Assembly (NCBI RefSeq): GCF_014107495.1
Contig: NZ_CP041969.1
Coordinates: 3,459,501 to 3,523,500 of the forward strand
Length of the DNA: 64,000 bases
Reading direction: 5' to 3'
From: Cohnella cholangitidis
GTDB lineage: Bacteria; Bacillota; Bacilli; Paenibacillales; Paenibacillaceae
Shown here in pieces: positions 17,779 to 27,442 of the stretch; within the stretch, counting starts at the first letter, position 1, and each line of letters opens with the position of its first letter. A model generated the notes under the pieces. It was not told the DNA's origin. It saw nothing but the letters and a program-made list of their open reading frames with translations, and ran no database searches. A program made the position numbers and the translations under genes.

Positions 17779-18615
17779 ATGTCTTCCATGGAGCTGTGGT
17801 ACACGGAGAAACAAACCGACAATTTCGGCATTACGATGAAAATCAAACAAACAATGGTCCACGAGCAAACGGACTTTCAAGAGTTGGCAATGATCGAAAC
17901 GGAAGAGTACGGCAACATGCTCGTATTGGACGGAATGGTTATGACGACGGAGAGGGACGAATTCGTCTACCATGAGATGGTGGCGCATCCGGCCTTGTTC
18001 ACGCACCCGAACCCGGAGCACGTGCTTGTCGTAGGCGGTGGAGACGGCGGCGTTATTCGCGAGGTGCTTAAGCACCCGAAAGTGAAAAAGGCTGTTCTTG
18101 TCGATATCGATGGCAAAGTTATCGAATACTCGAAACGATATTTGCCGTCCATCGCGGGAAAATTGGAAGATCCTCGCGTCGAAGTTATCGTTAACGACGG
18201 ATACATGCACATTCATGACCATAAAAATACATACGACGTCATCATGGTCGATTCCACGGAGCCTGTAGGCCCTGCCGTGAATTTGTTCACCAAAGGCTTC
18301 TATCAAGGCATCCATGACGCGTTAAAAGAAGACGGAATTTTCGTGGCGCAGACGGACAACCCGTGGTTCAAAGCGGATTTGATCCAAAGCGTTAACCGCG
18401 ACGTGAAGGAAGTATTCGGCATCGTTCGCGTTTACGTTGCCAATATCCCGACTTATCCAAGCGGCTTGTGGACCTTCACGATGGGCAGCAAGAAATATGA
18501 TCCGCTGGCCGTGGACGAGAGCGCAATTCCCGAGCTCGATACGAAATATTATTCGCCTCGCCTGCACAAGGCGGCGTTCGCGCTTCCTAAGTTCGTAGAA
18601 GACCTAACGAAATAA
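17779..18615 (+). CDS. speE: Spermidine synthase
   Basis: The 278-residue aminopropyltransferase makes spermidine from putrescine and decarboxylated S-adenosylmethionine. It starts [19 protein letters not shown], almost the same as other Bacillales SpeE. The SAM-binding motif [19 protein letters not shown] and the catalytic DSTEPVGPA are intact. Two in-frame starts exist (17779 and 17788). It is followed by speB, so putrescine formed from agmatine by SpeB feeds straight into this enzyme. Confidence 0.95.
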   Translation: MSSMELWYTEKQTDNFGITMKIKQTMVHEQTDFQELAMIETEEYGNMLVLDGMVMTTERDEFVYHEMVAHPALFTHPNPEHVLVVGGGDGGVIREVLKHPKVKKAVLVDIDGKVIEYSKRYLPSIAGKLEDPRVEVIVNDGYMHIHDHKNTYDVIMVDSTEPVGPAVNLFTKGFYQGIHDALKEDGIFVAQTDNPWFKADLIQSVNRDVKEVFGIVRVYVANIPTYPSGLWTFTMGSKKYDPLAVDESAIPELDTKYYSPRLHKAAFALPKFVEDLTK

Positions 18616-18685
18616 GTTCGCCCAAACGCGCGCCGCTTTGCGGTCGCTGCTTGGTCGTAACGAATAACTTCAAAGGAGATTCACC

Positions 18686-19558
18686 ATGCGCTTAAATCAA
18701 GCTTATTCCGGAAATGTATTCATTTGCAGCTCCGACGACTACGCGGCATCCAAGGCCGTTATCTACGGGATGCCGATGGATTACACGGTCTCCTTCCGTC
18801 CGGGCTCCCGGTTCGGCCCGGGCCGAATCCGCGAAGCTTCCGTAGGATTGGAAGAGTACAGCCCTTACTTGGACCGCAGCATCGTCGATCTTGCTTACTT
18901 CGATGCCGGCGATCTTCTCTTGCCATTCGGCAATGCGGCGAAAAGCCTCGACATCATCGGAGATTTCGTTCGCGGAGTTCTGGCGGACGGCAAAATCCCG
19001 GTCGGACTCGGCGGGGAGCACCTCGTCAGCTGGCCGGTCATTCAAGAGGTATACAAGAAATATCCCGATTTGGCGATCATCCATTTCGATGCGCATACCG
19101 ATCTTCGCGAGGACTACGAAGGGGAGCCTCTGTCCCATTCGACGCCTCTTCGCAAAGCGGCGGAGCTCATGGGTCCTTCCAACATCTATCAATTCGGGAT
19201 CCGTTCCGGTTCGAAGGAGGATTGGACGTACGCTCAGCAATCGGGCATCCACTTCCATCCTTTCGAAGTAGCCGAACCGCTGAAGCGGGAGCTTCCTTCG
19301 CTCGCGGGGCGTCCGGTCTACGTGACGATCGATATCGACGTTCTCGACCCATCCGCGGCTCCGGGAACGGGTACGACCGAAGCCGGAGGCATTACGTCCA
19401 AAGAATTGCTTGAAGCGGTGCATGCGATCGCCCGTTCCGGAGTGAACGTCGTCGGTTTCGATCTCGTCGAGGTCGCCCCGATCTACGATCCGACGGAAAT
19501 GACGCCGATCGTCGCTTCGAAGATTATTCGCGAGATGCTTCTCGGATTTGTAAAGTAA
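18686..19558 (+). CDS. speB: Agmatinase
   Basis: This 290-residue ureohydrolase splits agmatine into putrescine and urea in the cytoplasm. The dimanganese ligands are present in GGEHLVSWP, HFDAHTDLRE and TIDIDVLDPSAAPGTGT. AAAGGAG lies 6-7 bases before the ATG. It is in an operon with speE, 70 bases downstream, and ends in a clear terminator. Confidence 0.95.
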   Translation: MRLNQAYSGNVFICSSDDYAASKAVIYGMPMDYTVSFRPGSRFGPGRIREASVGLEEYSPYLDRSIVDLAYFDAGDLLLPFGNAAKSLDIIGDFVRGVLADGKIPVGLGGEHLVSWPVIQEVYKKYPDLAIIHFDAHTDLREDYEGEPLSHSTPLRKAAELMGPSNIYQFGIRSGSKEDWTYAQQSGIHFHPFEVAEPLKRELPSLAGRPVYVTIDIDVLDPSAAPGTGTTEAGGITSKELLEAVHAIARSGVNVVGFDLVEVAPIYDPTEMTPIVASKIIREMLLGFVK

Positions 19559-19577
19559 AATAACATATTTAGCGAAA

Positions 19578-19624
19578 TAGGCCCCTGAAATCCGCGGAAA
19601 CGCAGGTGTTCAGGGGCCTATTGT
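19578..19624 (+). terminator. Terminator of speE-speB
   Basis: A 12-bp perfect stem (TAGGCCCCTGAA with TTCAGGGGCCTA, 19578-19589 and 19609-19620) is followed by TTGT. It is the only strong hairpin before the chemoreceptor gene. Confidence 0.8.
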
Positions 19625-19758
19625 CATCTTTGCTGAGATTTCGCGTTTTTTGTCGGGTTTTATCGAATGAAAAGAAAATTTTCCCTTTCATCGGCACAAA
19701 CCTGTGTTACAATATCTCACATATACAGAAATGCATTTACGGGATATGGGGTGGCAGC

Positions 19759-21996
19759 ATGTTTGGATGGCTCGGCTGGAAGCAAGGTTTGCCTTTGTGG
19801 TGGTCTTATCGATTGAATGCGCAACTGACCGAGGATGTAGAGGATATCTTCGAAGGAATCGCCGAAACGCGCGTTGAGGTGCTCAAGGATTGGACGGGAG
19901 AATGCTGGAGGCATCTGGACCGGCTGCTGGAACAGATGGTTTCCATAGAAAGCGGTCTGTCGCAAAACGGGAAAACGGAAGACTCCGGGGGGCATCCGGA
20001 AGCTTGGGCGCGTTTGTTCGAGACAACCTATTCGAGGGCTTCCGATCTTACGGAAATTTTTAAGCTGAACGCCGAGGGGAAGGTTGTCTATTCGACGCAT
20101 GCTCCCCATACCGGACAGCAGTACGGAGAGGGATCGCTTATCGCCGAGGGCTTGAGGTATTCCCGCGGCGAGAACGATCTGGCAAGAAAGTGTCTGTTCG
20201 GTCCTTACGGGGATCCAATGACGCTGGAGATCGGCCCTCGTTCTTCCCCGTTTCACGACAAGATGACGCTGTTGTTCATTCAACCCGTCGTCAAGGACGG
20301 GGTCTGGGCCGGAGCGATTTGCGCGCGCGTTCCTAACGACGTCATCGGCGATCTGATCCAGAGGGAATCCGGACACGTCTACCCGGATTCCGGAGACAAC
20401 TATATTTTCATGGCTAAGCCGGGTTTGAATAAGCGCATTGCATTGGGTACGGCTCTTTCGCGAAGCCGGTTCGAGGACCGGACGTTCACTCACGGAGAGA
20501 ACCTCAAGGACGGCGTCACGACGGACTGGGGAGTCGTGTCTGTTAAGGAACATACGGAATTGGAGTTAGTCTTCACGGACCCTGCTACGGGCGATCTGCA
20601 TCCTGGCGTGGCGAACACGATACGGAACGGCAGCAACCTGTTCGTGAAGTATCCGGGGTATTCCGATTACCGGCACATTCCGGTTATCGGTAAAGGAGTT
20701 ACTTTTCAATTGCCCCATTGCCCCGACGTATGGGGGATGATGTGCGAGGGCGATTTGGAGGAAGTATACCGGATCAGGGGCATTGCTTGGCGGCAGTTTC
20801 GTCCTCATACGGCTTTGGTGGGCAGCTTCGGGATCGTATCCGCGATTTTGCTTTACCTTATAGCCAGTCAAGCTTCCGCGCTCTCTATCGCTTTATGCGC
20901 CATGGCGTTCAATCTATTGTTCGGGGCATTCATCGTTAGCTCGGTACACCGGCGCACCGACCGAAAAGTCGTTAACCCGATTCGGAAAATCAACCGTTTC
21001 ATCCGCATTAACGCGGAAGGGAAGGGGGATCTTACGCAGCGGCTGGATACGGGGGAGTTCGACAACGACGAATCCCGCGACTTGGCGAAATGGGTCAACA
21101 ATATGATCGACTCTTTGGAAGGCATCATGCTCAAGGTGAAGCTTGCGGCGGGCGACGTATCTTCCAGCCAACTTCTGCTCAGCGAATCTACGGTTACGAC
21201 GGCGTCTTCGACGGAGCGGGTGAGCGTCAAAGTCAATGACATGCTTCGGAGCATTCGCCGGCAACTCAAAGATATCGACGTCGCGAAGGAAGTGGCGGAC
21301 GAGATGCGGCAGACGCTGCATATGCTCGAGGAGAAGGCTTCTCGGCAAATTACGATCGCGCAGGACGAAGTCGGGCGAATCGGGGACAAGATGTCGGAAA
21401 TCTCCGTTCGCGTCGCGGACACGAATAAGACGATTCGCGTCTTCGTGGATACGGCTAACGAAATCCGCGACGTATTAAACGTTATCGGAGAGATCTCGTC
21501 CCAGACGAATCTGTTGGCTCTGAATGCGGCTATCGAAGCGGCGCGAGTCGGGGAGCACGGCAAAGGCTTCGCGGTCGTGGCTAGCGAGATACGCAAATTG
21601 GCCGATATGACACGCAAATCTACGGAGGAGGTTCACGGCTTCGTGGAGAAAATCTCGTTGCATGCGCAAGAAGCGCATTCTTCGATTACCGAGGGCACGA
21701 AGGTGGTGTCCGAAGGAACCGAGTTAGTTGCAGCGGCGACGGAAACGCTAAGCGACGCGAAAGCGGACGACACTCTTAAGACGCAGGTTATCGACGAAGT
21801 CGTCGTCCTGATGGAGAAGGTGGCGGACGTCAGTATCGAAAACCGCGCCATCTCCAAAGAAGTGGAAGGCCGGGTGCAGGAGCTTCTGACCGATATCGTC
21901 AACGTTCGGCACACCTCCAACAATGTCGAAGCGATTACGGCGTTCATGCAGCAGCTCGTCGGCCAATTCCGTTTGACGGAAGTTCGGAAGAGGTAA
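19759..21996 (+). CDS. Methyl-accepting chemotaxis protein with a cytoplasmic-side N-terminal sensor
   Basis: The 745-residue receptor begins [15 protein letters not shown] with no signal anchor. About 340 soluble residues come first. They show Cache/PAS-like features ([31 protein letters not shown]). Two adjacent membrane helices lie at ~352-395, a HAMP domain at ~400-455, and a signalling domain with the conserved tip [19 protein letters not shown] at ~585. The tip would bind CheA/CheW. Most chemoreceptors have the sensor between two helices outside the cell; here both helices follow it, so the sensor probably stays inside. The start was chosen for the GGGGTGG before the ATG. Ligand unknown. 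Confidence 0.85.
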   Translation: MFGWLGWKQGLPLWWSYRLNAQLTEDVEDIFEGIAETRVEVLKDWTGECWRHLDRLLEQMVSIESGLSQNGKTEDSGGHPEAWARLFETTYSRASDLTEIFKLNAEGKVVYSTHAPHTGQQYGEGSLIAEGLRYSRGENDLARKCLFGPYGDPMTLEIGPRSSPFHDKMTLLFIQPVVKDGVWAGAICARVPNDVIGDLIQRESGHVYPDSGDNYIFMAKPGLNKRIALGTALSRSRFEDRTFTHGENLKDGVTTDWGVVSVKEHTELELVFTDPATGDLHPGVANTIRNGSNLFVKYPGYSDYRHIPVIGKGVTFQLPHCPDVWGMMCEGDLEEVYRIRGIAWRQFRPHTALVGSFGIVSAILLYLIASQASALSIALCAMAFNLLFGAFIVSSVHRRTDRKVVNPIRKINRFIRINAEGKGDLTQRLDTGEFDNDESRDLAKWVNNMIDSLEGIMLKVKLAAGDVSSSQLLLSESTVTTASSTERVSVKVNDMLRSIRRQLKDIDVAKEVADEMRQTLHMLEEKASRQITIAQDEVGRIGDKMSEISVRVADTNKTIRVFVDTANEIRDVLNVIGEISSQTNLLALNAAIEAARVGEHGKGFAVVASEIRKLADMTRKSTEEVHGFVEKISLHAQEAHSSITEGTKVVSEGTELVAAATETLSDAKADDTLKTQVIDEVVVLMEKVADVSIENRAISKEVEGRVQELLTDIVNVRHTSNNVEAITAFMQQLVGQFRLTEVRKR

Positions 21997-22016
21997 TAAA
22001 CCATCTTCGTTATCGA

Positions 22017-23534
22017 TCATTTGTTGCGCTGATATTGGGCTGGGGTCATTTGCGTAATGCGTTTAAAGATTTTCGAGAAATATTTCGGATTGTCGAAGCC
22101 GACGCGTTCACCGATCTCGAACCAAGGCAAGGAGCTCTCTCTCATGAGCTCCTTTGCTTTTTGTACGCGCAATTGCTGCAAATAATGAACGAAGGATTGA
22201 CCCGTATTTTTGGAAAAGAGATAGCTGAAATAGTTTTCGCTTAAATTGACCTTGGCCGCGATATCCTGCAGGCGCAAAGGTTGGTTGTATTTTTCTTTAA
22301 TGTATCTGATGGCTTGTTCGATATCGCTTCGACGATTTCTGAGAGAAACGTCGTCCCACAGTTCCCTGGCCACGGTATGCAGGCGCAAGCACCATTCGCG
22401 CAGTTCGGGGTAAGTCTCCAGCCGGTTCAATTGGTCATAGGCCGAACTGTCTTGCCACATTCCGTTAAGGGGGAGGCCCCATTCCCCGAGCAATAGCGTG
22501 ACGGAAGATTGCCATTGCACGATCCGGTCGCGGATCCGGTGCGGAGGCATACCTTCGGGAGGGCGCAGGGGAAACAACTCATCGAAGCGAAGGCGCGCGA
22601 ACGCCTCGTCCGTTTGTTCCAGCGCGTCCAAATAAGCCCGGATAGCCGTCGGCGAAACGAATGAAGCATAGCTATCGGCATGCTCATTCTCGGGAGAAGA
22701 AGCACGGTAACCATGAACGTGCCCGGGGCCGGTATAGAAGCGGAGGTTGAGTGCTTCTAGCGCCTCATGGTATGCCTGAACCTTGTCTTGCTTGTCGCGG
22801 TGCAAGGGGCTGATCGCGATGGATAGGCATTGTCTCATGTCTCCTAAGCGGTTAACGGAGGCCGCGAGGTCGTTCATCCATCGTTCCACGTACGGCTCTC
22901 CGTCATCTTCGACGCTATTCGTCTTCGCGATGAACACCGCATCACGCTCGCTATGAAATATTTCAGCCTCGCGCAAGCCTTCATGAGCCGACGAATCGAG
23001 AAGTCGGCGAGCTAGTTGTTCCTTGTTATCGCCATCGATCCGAATGATGCCGACGGAGTATCGTCCGCCTTTGATCTTGTCGCCTTCAAGCCAATCGGTC
23101 AAAGAGCTCGGAGAGATGGATTGCGTTCCATGTTCGGCTTTGTCCGTCGGTTTTGCCGGGACGCTTCTCGAATTCCTCGCTTGCAGCACGGATTCAAGGA
23201 GTTCCTCGGGGCTCATCGTCAACTTATGCACGTAATCGATAACGCCGAGCCGGAGCGCGTCCTGAACGGATCTGAAATCCTCTCGTACGCTTAAGATCAT
23301 CACGATCATATCCGGGAATTCCTTGCGGATATGGCGAATCATCTCCAGCCCGTCCATAATGGGCATTTGGATGTCCGTAATAACCATGTCCGGCTTGAGG
23401 CCGCGGACCAGTTCGAGCCCGGTGCGGCCGTCCGAAGCGTCCCCGACCACCTCGATTCCGTACTCCGCCCAAGGGATGCCGGACACGATTCCTCTGCGCA
23501 CGAGCACTTCGTCTTCAACCACCACGATCCTCAT
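22017..23534 (-). CDS. YesN-type response regulator with AraC DNA-binding domain
   Basis: A 505-residue regulator. The receiver domain is N-terminal (VVVEDEVLVRRG; phospho-acceptor Asp near residue 55 in MVITDIQMPIMDG). A middle region follows, then a C-terminal AraC-type domain with two HTH motifs (LRLQDIAAKVNLSENYFSYLF, FEIGERVGFDNPKYFSKIFKR). It overlaps the upstream kinase gene by 20 bases, and its GGAGG is inside that gene. YesMN pairs usually switch on a nearby sugar ABC importer; the divergent importer operon at 26.5 kb is the clear candidate. Confidence 0.9.
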   Translation of the reverse strand: MRIVVVEDEVLVRRGIVSGIPWAEYGIEVVGDASDGRTGLELVRGLKPDMVITDIQMPIMDGLEMIRHIRKEFPDMIVMILSVREDFRSVQDALRLGVIDYVHKLTMSPEELLESVLQARNSRSVPAKPTDKAEHGTQSISPSSLTDWLEGDKIKGGRYSVGIIRIDGDNKEQLARRLLDSSAHEGLREAEIFHSERDAVFIAKTNSVEDDGEPYVERWMNDLAASVNRLGDMRQCLSIAISPLHRDKQDKVQAYHEALEALNLRFYTGPGHVHGYRASSPENEHADSYASFVSPTAIRAYLDALEQTDEAFARLRFDELFPLRPPEGMPPHRIRDRIVQWQSSVTLLLGEWGLPLNGMWQDSSAYDQLNRLETYPELREWCLRLHTVARELWDDVSLRNRRSDIEQAIRYIKEKYNQPLRLQDIAAKVNLSENYFSYLFSKNTGQSFVHYLQQLRVQKAKELMRESSLPWFEIGERVGFDNPKYFSKIFKRITQMTPAQYQRNK

Positions 23535-25293
23535 CGATGTCCTCCTCCCTCTGAAGCGGTAGTCTGATCGTTACATAAGTTTTGCCTTCGGCTTCCGTAC
23601 GCCGGATCTGCAAACCGTACCCATCGCCGTACATCATGCGGATTCTTTTGTGGACATTTTGCAGGCCGACATTCGAGAAGGCGGGGTGAAGCCCTTCTTT
23701 CTCGATACTTTCCATAATATCCCTGATTTTTTCCTTATTGATTTCCAATCCGTTGTCGACGATTTCCAGCGTCAGTACCCCGGATGGGGTTACCGTCGAA
23801 CGGATGGTCATCTCGCCTTTGCCTTCTTGGAAGGAAGCGTGGCGGTAGACGTTCTCGACGAGCGGTTGCAGCGAGAGCTTGGGAACCAGGGCATCCAACG
23901 TCGTCTCGTCCAATTGCTCGATTACGGCCACGTTATCTCCGAACCGATATCGCTGAATCGTCATGAAATAGCGAACGTTGTTCATCTCTTCCCGCAAAGC
24001 GATCCGGTCTTGGCCCCGATGGATGCTCATGTCCAGAAGGTGGCCCAGCGACAGCAGCATTTCCGTGATCGGCTTCGTACCGGCCATGATCGACATCCAG
24101 CGGATGGTGTTCAGCGTATTGTGCAGGAAGTGCGGGTTGATCTGGGCTTGAAGAGCTTCCAACTTGGCTTGTTCCCGATGGCGTTCCAAGACGATTTCCC
24201 GATTGATATGGTTCTGCAACCGTTCAAGCATCTTGTCGAACGTATGTCCGAGCAACCCTGCTTCGTCCCGGGTACGGATATCCGCCGTAACGTCCAAGCG
24301 CCCTTTCTCTACTTGTTTCATCACGACTCTTAGCTTTCTAAGGGGTTTTGTCAGCATATTGGAGAAGAACACGATCATGCCGATGAACACGACCATGCTC
24401 ACTGCGAAAATAATCGTGCTTATGTTACGTATCTTATCGATTTCGCGAAAGACGGCCTCGTGAGGCACGATCTGAATGACGCGCCAACCGGTCATGGGCA
24501 GCGAGTAGGTACTGAGCACGTATTTGTTCCCGTTTACGCTCGTGCTTAGGGTGCTGTCCGCGGATTCGTCGATTATCGGTTTGAGAGAGGCGTATAGCGG
24601 CATCGCCTCTTCGCGGGAATAGGTAAGCACGCTGTCGTCCGGTCCGACGAGCAGACCGTAACCGGTTAGGGTGGGGTCGCCCGATTGCAGCACGTCCAAG
24701 TAGGCTTGCGTCGGTTCGCTGATCGCTAATTGTCCGATGCTGTGATTGCTCTCGTCCCTGACGACCATGGATACGGTCAGCAAGGGATGCTTCCCTGGAA
24801 GGGCATAGTTGTCATGGTTCAACGTCCATACCATATATCCGTTCTCTTCGATCGTCCGATGAAACCAGTCCGAGCTTGTCAGGACATCCTTGACGCCGGG
24901 AGACCTTCCCCAGTTCGTATATAAAGTACCATAGTTATCGAAGACGGAGAAATAGAGGTTGTCGCTGGCGATCGCCGTCGACATCTCCAGAAACTTTTTA
25001 TCCATCGTATGGGTGTTATTAAGCATATCCCGTTCCGTAACGGGGGGATTAACTAGCGCCCGTTTAACGTTCTCGTCGATTACCAGAGATGAGGTCGCGT
25101 GCATCATCGTCTGCAGCTTGCGTTCGATATTCAAGTTAATCTGATGCAATCTCTCCTCGGCGGATGATTCGACCTGCTTCCGCAGGACGTTCTCGATCGC
25201 TTGATAGGCGTACAGGCTCGCTCCCAAAATGGGAATCAGCACGAACAAAACGAAGGCGACGATCCACTTGGTGCGCAGGCTGATGAAAGGCAT
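23515..25293 (-). CDS. YesM-type sensor histidine kinase
   Basis: The 592-residue membrane kinase has one helix at ~9-29, an external Cache-like sensor to ~295, a second helix (ISTIIFAVSMVVFIGMIVFF), and a HAMP domain. The His_kinase domain carries the phospho-acceptor in INPHFLHNTLNTIRWMS, and the ATPase has IVDNG and GLQNVHKRI. It senses an external sugar or sugar-loaded binding protein and phosphorylates the YesN-like partner. It starts 6 bases after the carbohydrate kinase gene, so the three form one operon. Confidence 0.9.
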   Translation of the reverse strand: MPFISLRTKWIVAFVLFVLIPILGASLYAYQAIENVLRKQVESSAEERLHQINLNIERKLQTMMHATSSLVIDENVKRALVNPPVTERDMLNNTHTMDKKFLEMSTAIASDNLYFSVFDNYGTLYTNWGRSPGVKDVLTSSDWFHRTIEENGYMVWTLNHDNYALPGKHPLLTVSMVVRDESNHSIGQLAISEPTQAYLDVLQSGDPTLTGYGLLVGPDDSVLTYSREEAMPLYASLKPIIDESADSTLSTSVNGNKYVLSTYSLPMTGWRVIQIVPHEAVFREIDKIRNISTIIFAVSMVVFIGMIVFFSNMLTKPLRKLRVVMKQVEKGRLDVTADIRTRDEAGLLGHTFDKMLERLQNHINREIVLERHREQAKLEALQAQINPHFLHNTLNTIRWMSIMAGTKPITEMLLSLGHLLDMSIHRGQDRIALREEMNNVRYFMTIQRYRFGDNVAVIEQLDETTLDALVPKLSLQPLVENVYRHASFQEGKGEMTIRSTVTPSGVLTLEIVDNGLEINKEKIRDIMESIEKEGLHPAFSNVGLQNVHKRIRMMYGDGYGLQIRRTEAEGKTYVTIRLPLQREEDIDEDRGG

Positions 25294-25299
25294 GGGGGA

Positions 25300-26277
25300 T
25301 TAGCGCTCCTCCTCCGTCGATAAGAATGGCTCCGGCCCGTAAGAGTCGATAGCTCCGTAGGCTTCCGTCGAAAGCGCCGAATAGCGGATGGCGGTTTTGA
25401 CCGCGCGCGTCCAATTCCCGGGAAGCGCCAGCCATTCCGGCCATTCGTCGGGGGAAGTCAATTCGCGGGCTATGCCGCTAAGCAAGGCTCCAACGAACGC
25501 GTCTCCTGCTCCGGTCGTATCTACGGCCTGTACGGGGATGCCTTGGAACTTCTCGATTCCGCGGACCGTGACGCTAAAGCAACCGTCGGCTCCCAACGTA
25601 ACGAGCAGAGCCTTCAAGCCGAAGCGCGCGCTCAGGAACTGAGCCCGGGTTTCAAGAGAGTGGGAATGGATGCCATTAAACTCCGCTTCCGTAAGAAAGC
25701 AAAGTTCATCCTCGTTAATCTTTACCAAATCCGCAAGTTCCATCGCCTCCAGTATGGCGCTTCTCGCTTGTTCCTCCGAATTCCATAGATTTAATCGCAG
25801 ATTGGGATCGTAACTGACCAAGCAACCTCTTCTTCTAGCTTCCCGCGCTGCCAGCAGGGTAGTCGTACGGGCCGGCTCTGCCGTCAAGGTGAGGGATCCG
25901 AAATGGAATACGCCCGCCTCTTCCAATAATTCGAGGGGAATTTCCTCTACGGTCAGGGATAGGTCGGCGGTGTCCTTCCTATAGAAGGCAAAATCCCGTT
26001 GGCCTTTCTCGGTCAAAGTCACGATAGCCAACGTTGTGCTCTTGTCGGGCGATTCCAGCAGATAGTCGGTTCGAACGCCGACCTCCGTCAATTTACTTCG
26101 GATGGAAGCGCCGAATGCATCCTTTCCGATTTTGCCTATGAAATAGCTGGGAACGCCGAGTAAGGCGGCTGCGGCGGCAACGTTGGCCGGAGCGCCTCCG
26201 GGGTTAACGATATAATTTTTAGAATCGATGGATAGCAGATCGATCAGCGCTTCTCCGAATGAAGCAATTGGTTTCAT
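25300..26277 (-). CDS. PfkB-family carbohydrate kinase (fructokinase-like)
   Basis: The 325-residue ribokinase-family enzyme begins KPIASFGEALIDLLS. It shows the GGAPANVAAAAALLG substrate motif and the DTTGAGDAFVGALLSGI anion-hole and catalytic Asp motif, closest to bacterial fructokinases. It would phosphorylate a ketose such as fructose. ATG at 26277 is preferred over 26286 because GAGGAG is 9 bases from it and touches the earlier one. It lies first in an operon with YesMN and diverges from a polyol-type oxidation operon, whose dehydrogenases could produce its substrate. A perfect cre site overlaps its transcription start. Confidence 0.88.
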   Translation of the reverse strand: MKPIASFGEALIDLLSIDSKNYIVNPGGAPANVAAAAALLGVPSYFIGKIGKDAFGASIRSKLTEVGVRTDYLLESPDKSTTLAIVTLTEKGQRDFAFYRKDTADLSLTVEEIPLELLEEAGVFHFGSLTLTAEPARTTTLLAAREARRRGCLVSYDPNLRLNLWNSEEQARSAILEAMELADLVKINEDELCFLTEAEFNGIHSHSLETRAQFLSARFGLKALLVTLGADGCFSVTVRGIEKFQGIPVQAVDTTGAGDAFVGALLSGIARELTSPDEWPEWLALPGNWTRAVKTAIRYSALSTEAYGAIDSYGPEPFLSTEEER

Positions 26278-26296
26278 TTCCGTCATCTCCTCGTCT

Positions 26297-26310
26297 TGCT
26301 AGCGCTTACA
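26297..26310 (-). promoter_or_regulatory. CcpA cre site at the kinase-YesMN promoter
   Basis: The minus-strand sequence TGTAAGCGCTAGCA fits the cre consensus TGWAARCGYTWNCW at every position. It lies right after the -10 element, over the predicted start, where CcpA would block transcription when glucose is present. Confidence 0.8.
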
Positions 26311-26317
26311 TTCATTC

Positions 26318-26346
26318 AGTATAGGAGTTGCGAATAGGGATGTAAA
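26318..26346 (-). promoter_or_regulatory. Promoter of the kinase-YesMN operon
   Basis: On the minus strand TTTACA (complement of 26341-26346), a 17-base spacer and TATACT (complement of 26318-26323). Confidence 0.75.
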
Positions 26347-26433
26347 CGAACGGGGACGAATTCGAAGAATCGTGTCTTTTTATCGTAAGATCGTTACCTA
26401 AGCAAAGAAAACGACGATTTATGAAAAGAAAAA

Positions 26434-26447
26434 TGTATCCGTTTTCA
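26434..26447 (+). promoter_or_regulatory. cre-like site before the importer operon
   Basis: TGTATCCGTTTTCA matches TGWAANCGNTNWCA at 13 of 14 positions. It lies just upstream of the first permease gene, and with the site at 26297 it would place both divergent operons under CcpA. Confidence 0.55.
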
Positions 26448-26455
26448 GAGGATTC

Positions 26456-27412
26456 GTGAGTTTTCGGGCACGAGCAGAAAACGCTACCATTAAGTTAAAT
26501 CAGCCGGAAAGGGGAGCGATACACATTCGCACACAGAAGCAATCAGACACGTTGGCCGGATGGCTGTTCATTTTACCGGGCATAGCGGGATTCGGAGTTT
26601 TAACGATCATTCCGATTATTTTATCGCTAATTATCAGCTTTACCGATTGGAATTTCCTTGACGGGTTGAAGGGGCTGCGTTTCATAGGGCTCGATAACTT
26701 CATCGAGATGTGGTCCGATAAGTGGTTCGTGGACAGTCTGACTAACAATCTTGTTTTCGCGGCGGTTACCGTTCCCGCAACGATCGTCCTTTCCTTGCTA
26801 GCGGCTATCGGATTGAATAAAGGCGTCTACATGAAATCGCCGATTCGTCTCATGATATTCATGCCGTACGTATCGAATATCGTCGCCATTTCCATCGTAT
26901 GGGGCACGTTGTACAACCCGACGATGGGCCCGATCAACTCTTTCCTTAGAAGCGTCGGAATCGATAATCCGCCGGGCTGGCTGGCTAGCAGCGCATGGGC
27001 GTTGCCCGCCATCATGATCATGACGATCTGGGCGAACGTCGGCTACAACATGATCATTTACCTCGCGGGACTTCAAGGAATATCCAAGGACTTGTACGAG
27101 GCGGCGAAAATAGACGGCGCGGGACCGATGAGGAGCTTTTTCAGGATTACGCTGCCGATGCTGTCGCCAACGACTTTTTTCGTCATGATTACAAGCATTA
27201 TTCACTCGTTCCAGGTGTTCATCGCGGTATTCGTCATGACGAAAGGAGGACCGGGCTCTTCGACGACGGTACTCACGTATTATTCGTACCGCACGGGCTT
27301 CGACTTCTACAAGATGGGCTATTCGTCGGCCATGGCGTGGATATTGTTCTTGATCATCTTCTTGATTACCTTCCTGCAATGGCAAGGACAAAAACGATGG
27401 GTGCACTATTAA
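26456..27412 (+). CDS. Carbohydrate ABC importer permease, MalF type; unusual start
   Basis: The permease has six helices (LAGWLFILPGIAGFGVLTIIP first) and the EAA loop LYEAAKIDGAGPMRSFFRITL. The start is uncertain. GTG at 26456 has AGAGG only 4 bases upstream and gives a 23-residue extra tail unlike other MalF proteins. The best-placed ribosome-binding site, GGGGAG at 26511-26516, lies 8 bases before an in-frame ATT at 26525; the family N-terminus would begin there. Either ATT is used, as in infC, or an ATG was lost. The open frame from 26456 is given. It forms the membrane channel with the next gene. Confidence 0.85.
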   Translation: MSFRARAENATIKLNQPERGAIHIRTQKQSDTLAGWLFILPGIAGFGVLTIIPIILSLIISFTDWNFLDGLKGLRFIGLDNFIEMWSDKWFVDSLTNNLVFAAVTVPATIVLSLLAAIGLNKGVYMKSPIRLMIFMPYVSNIVAISIVWGTLYNPTMGPINSFLRSVGIDNPPGWLASSAWALPAIMIMTIWANVGYNMIIYLAGLQGISKDLYEAAKIDGAGPMRSFFRITLPMLSPTTFFVMITSIIHSFQVFIAVFVMTKGGPGSSTTVLTYYSYRTGFDFYKMGYSSAMAWILFLIIFLITFLQWQGQKRWVHY

Positions 27413-27442
27413 GCGGATCGCTTAGGAAAGGGGGAGCAAGCG

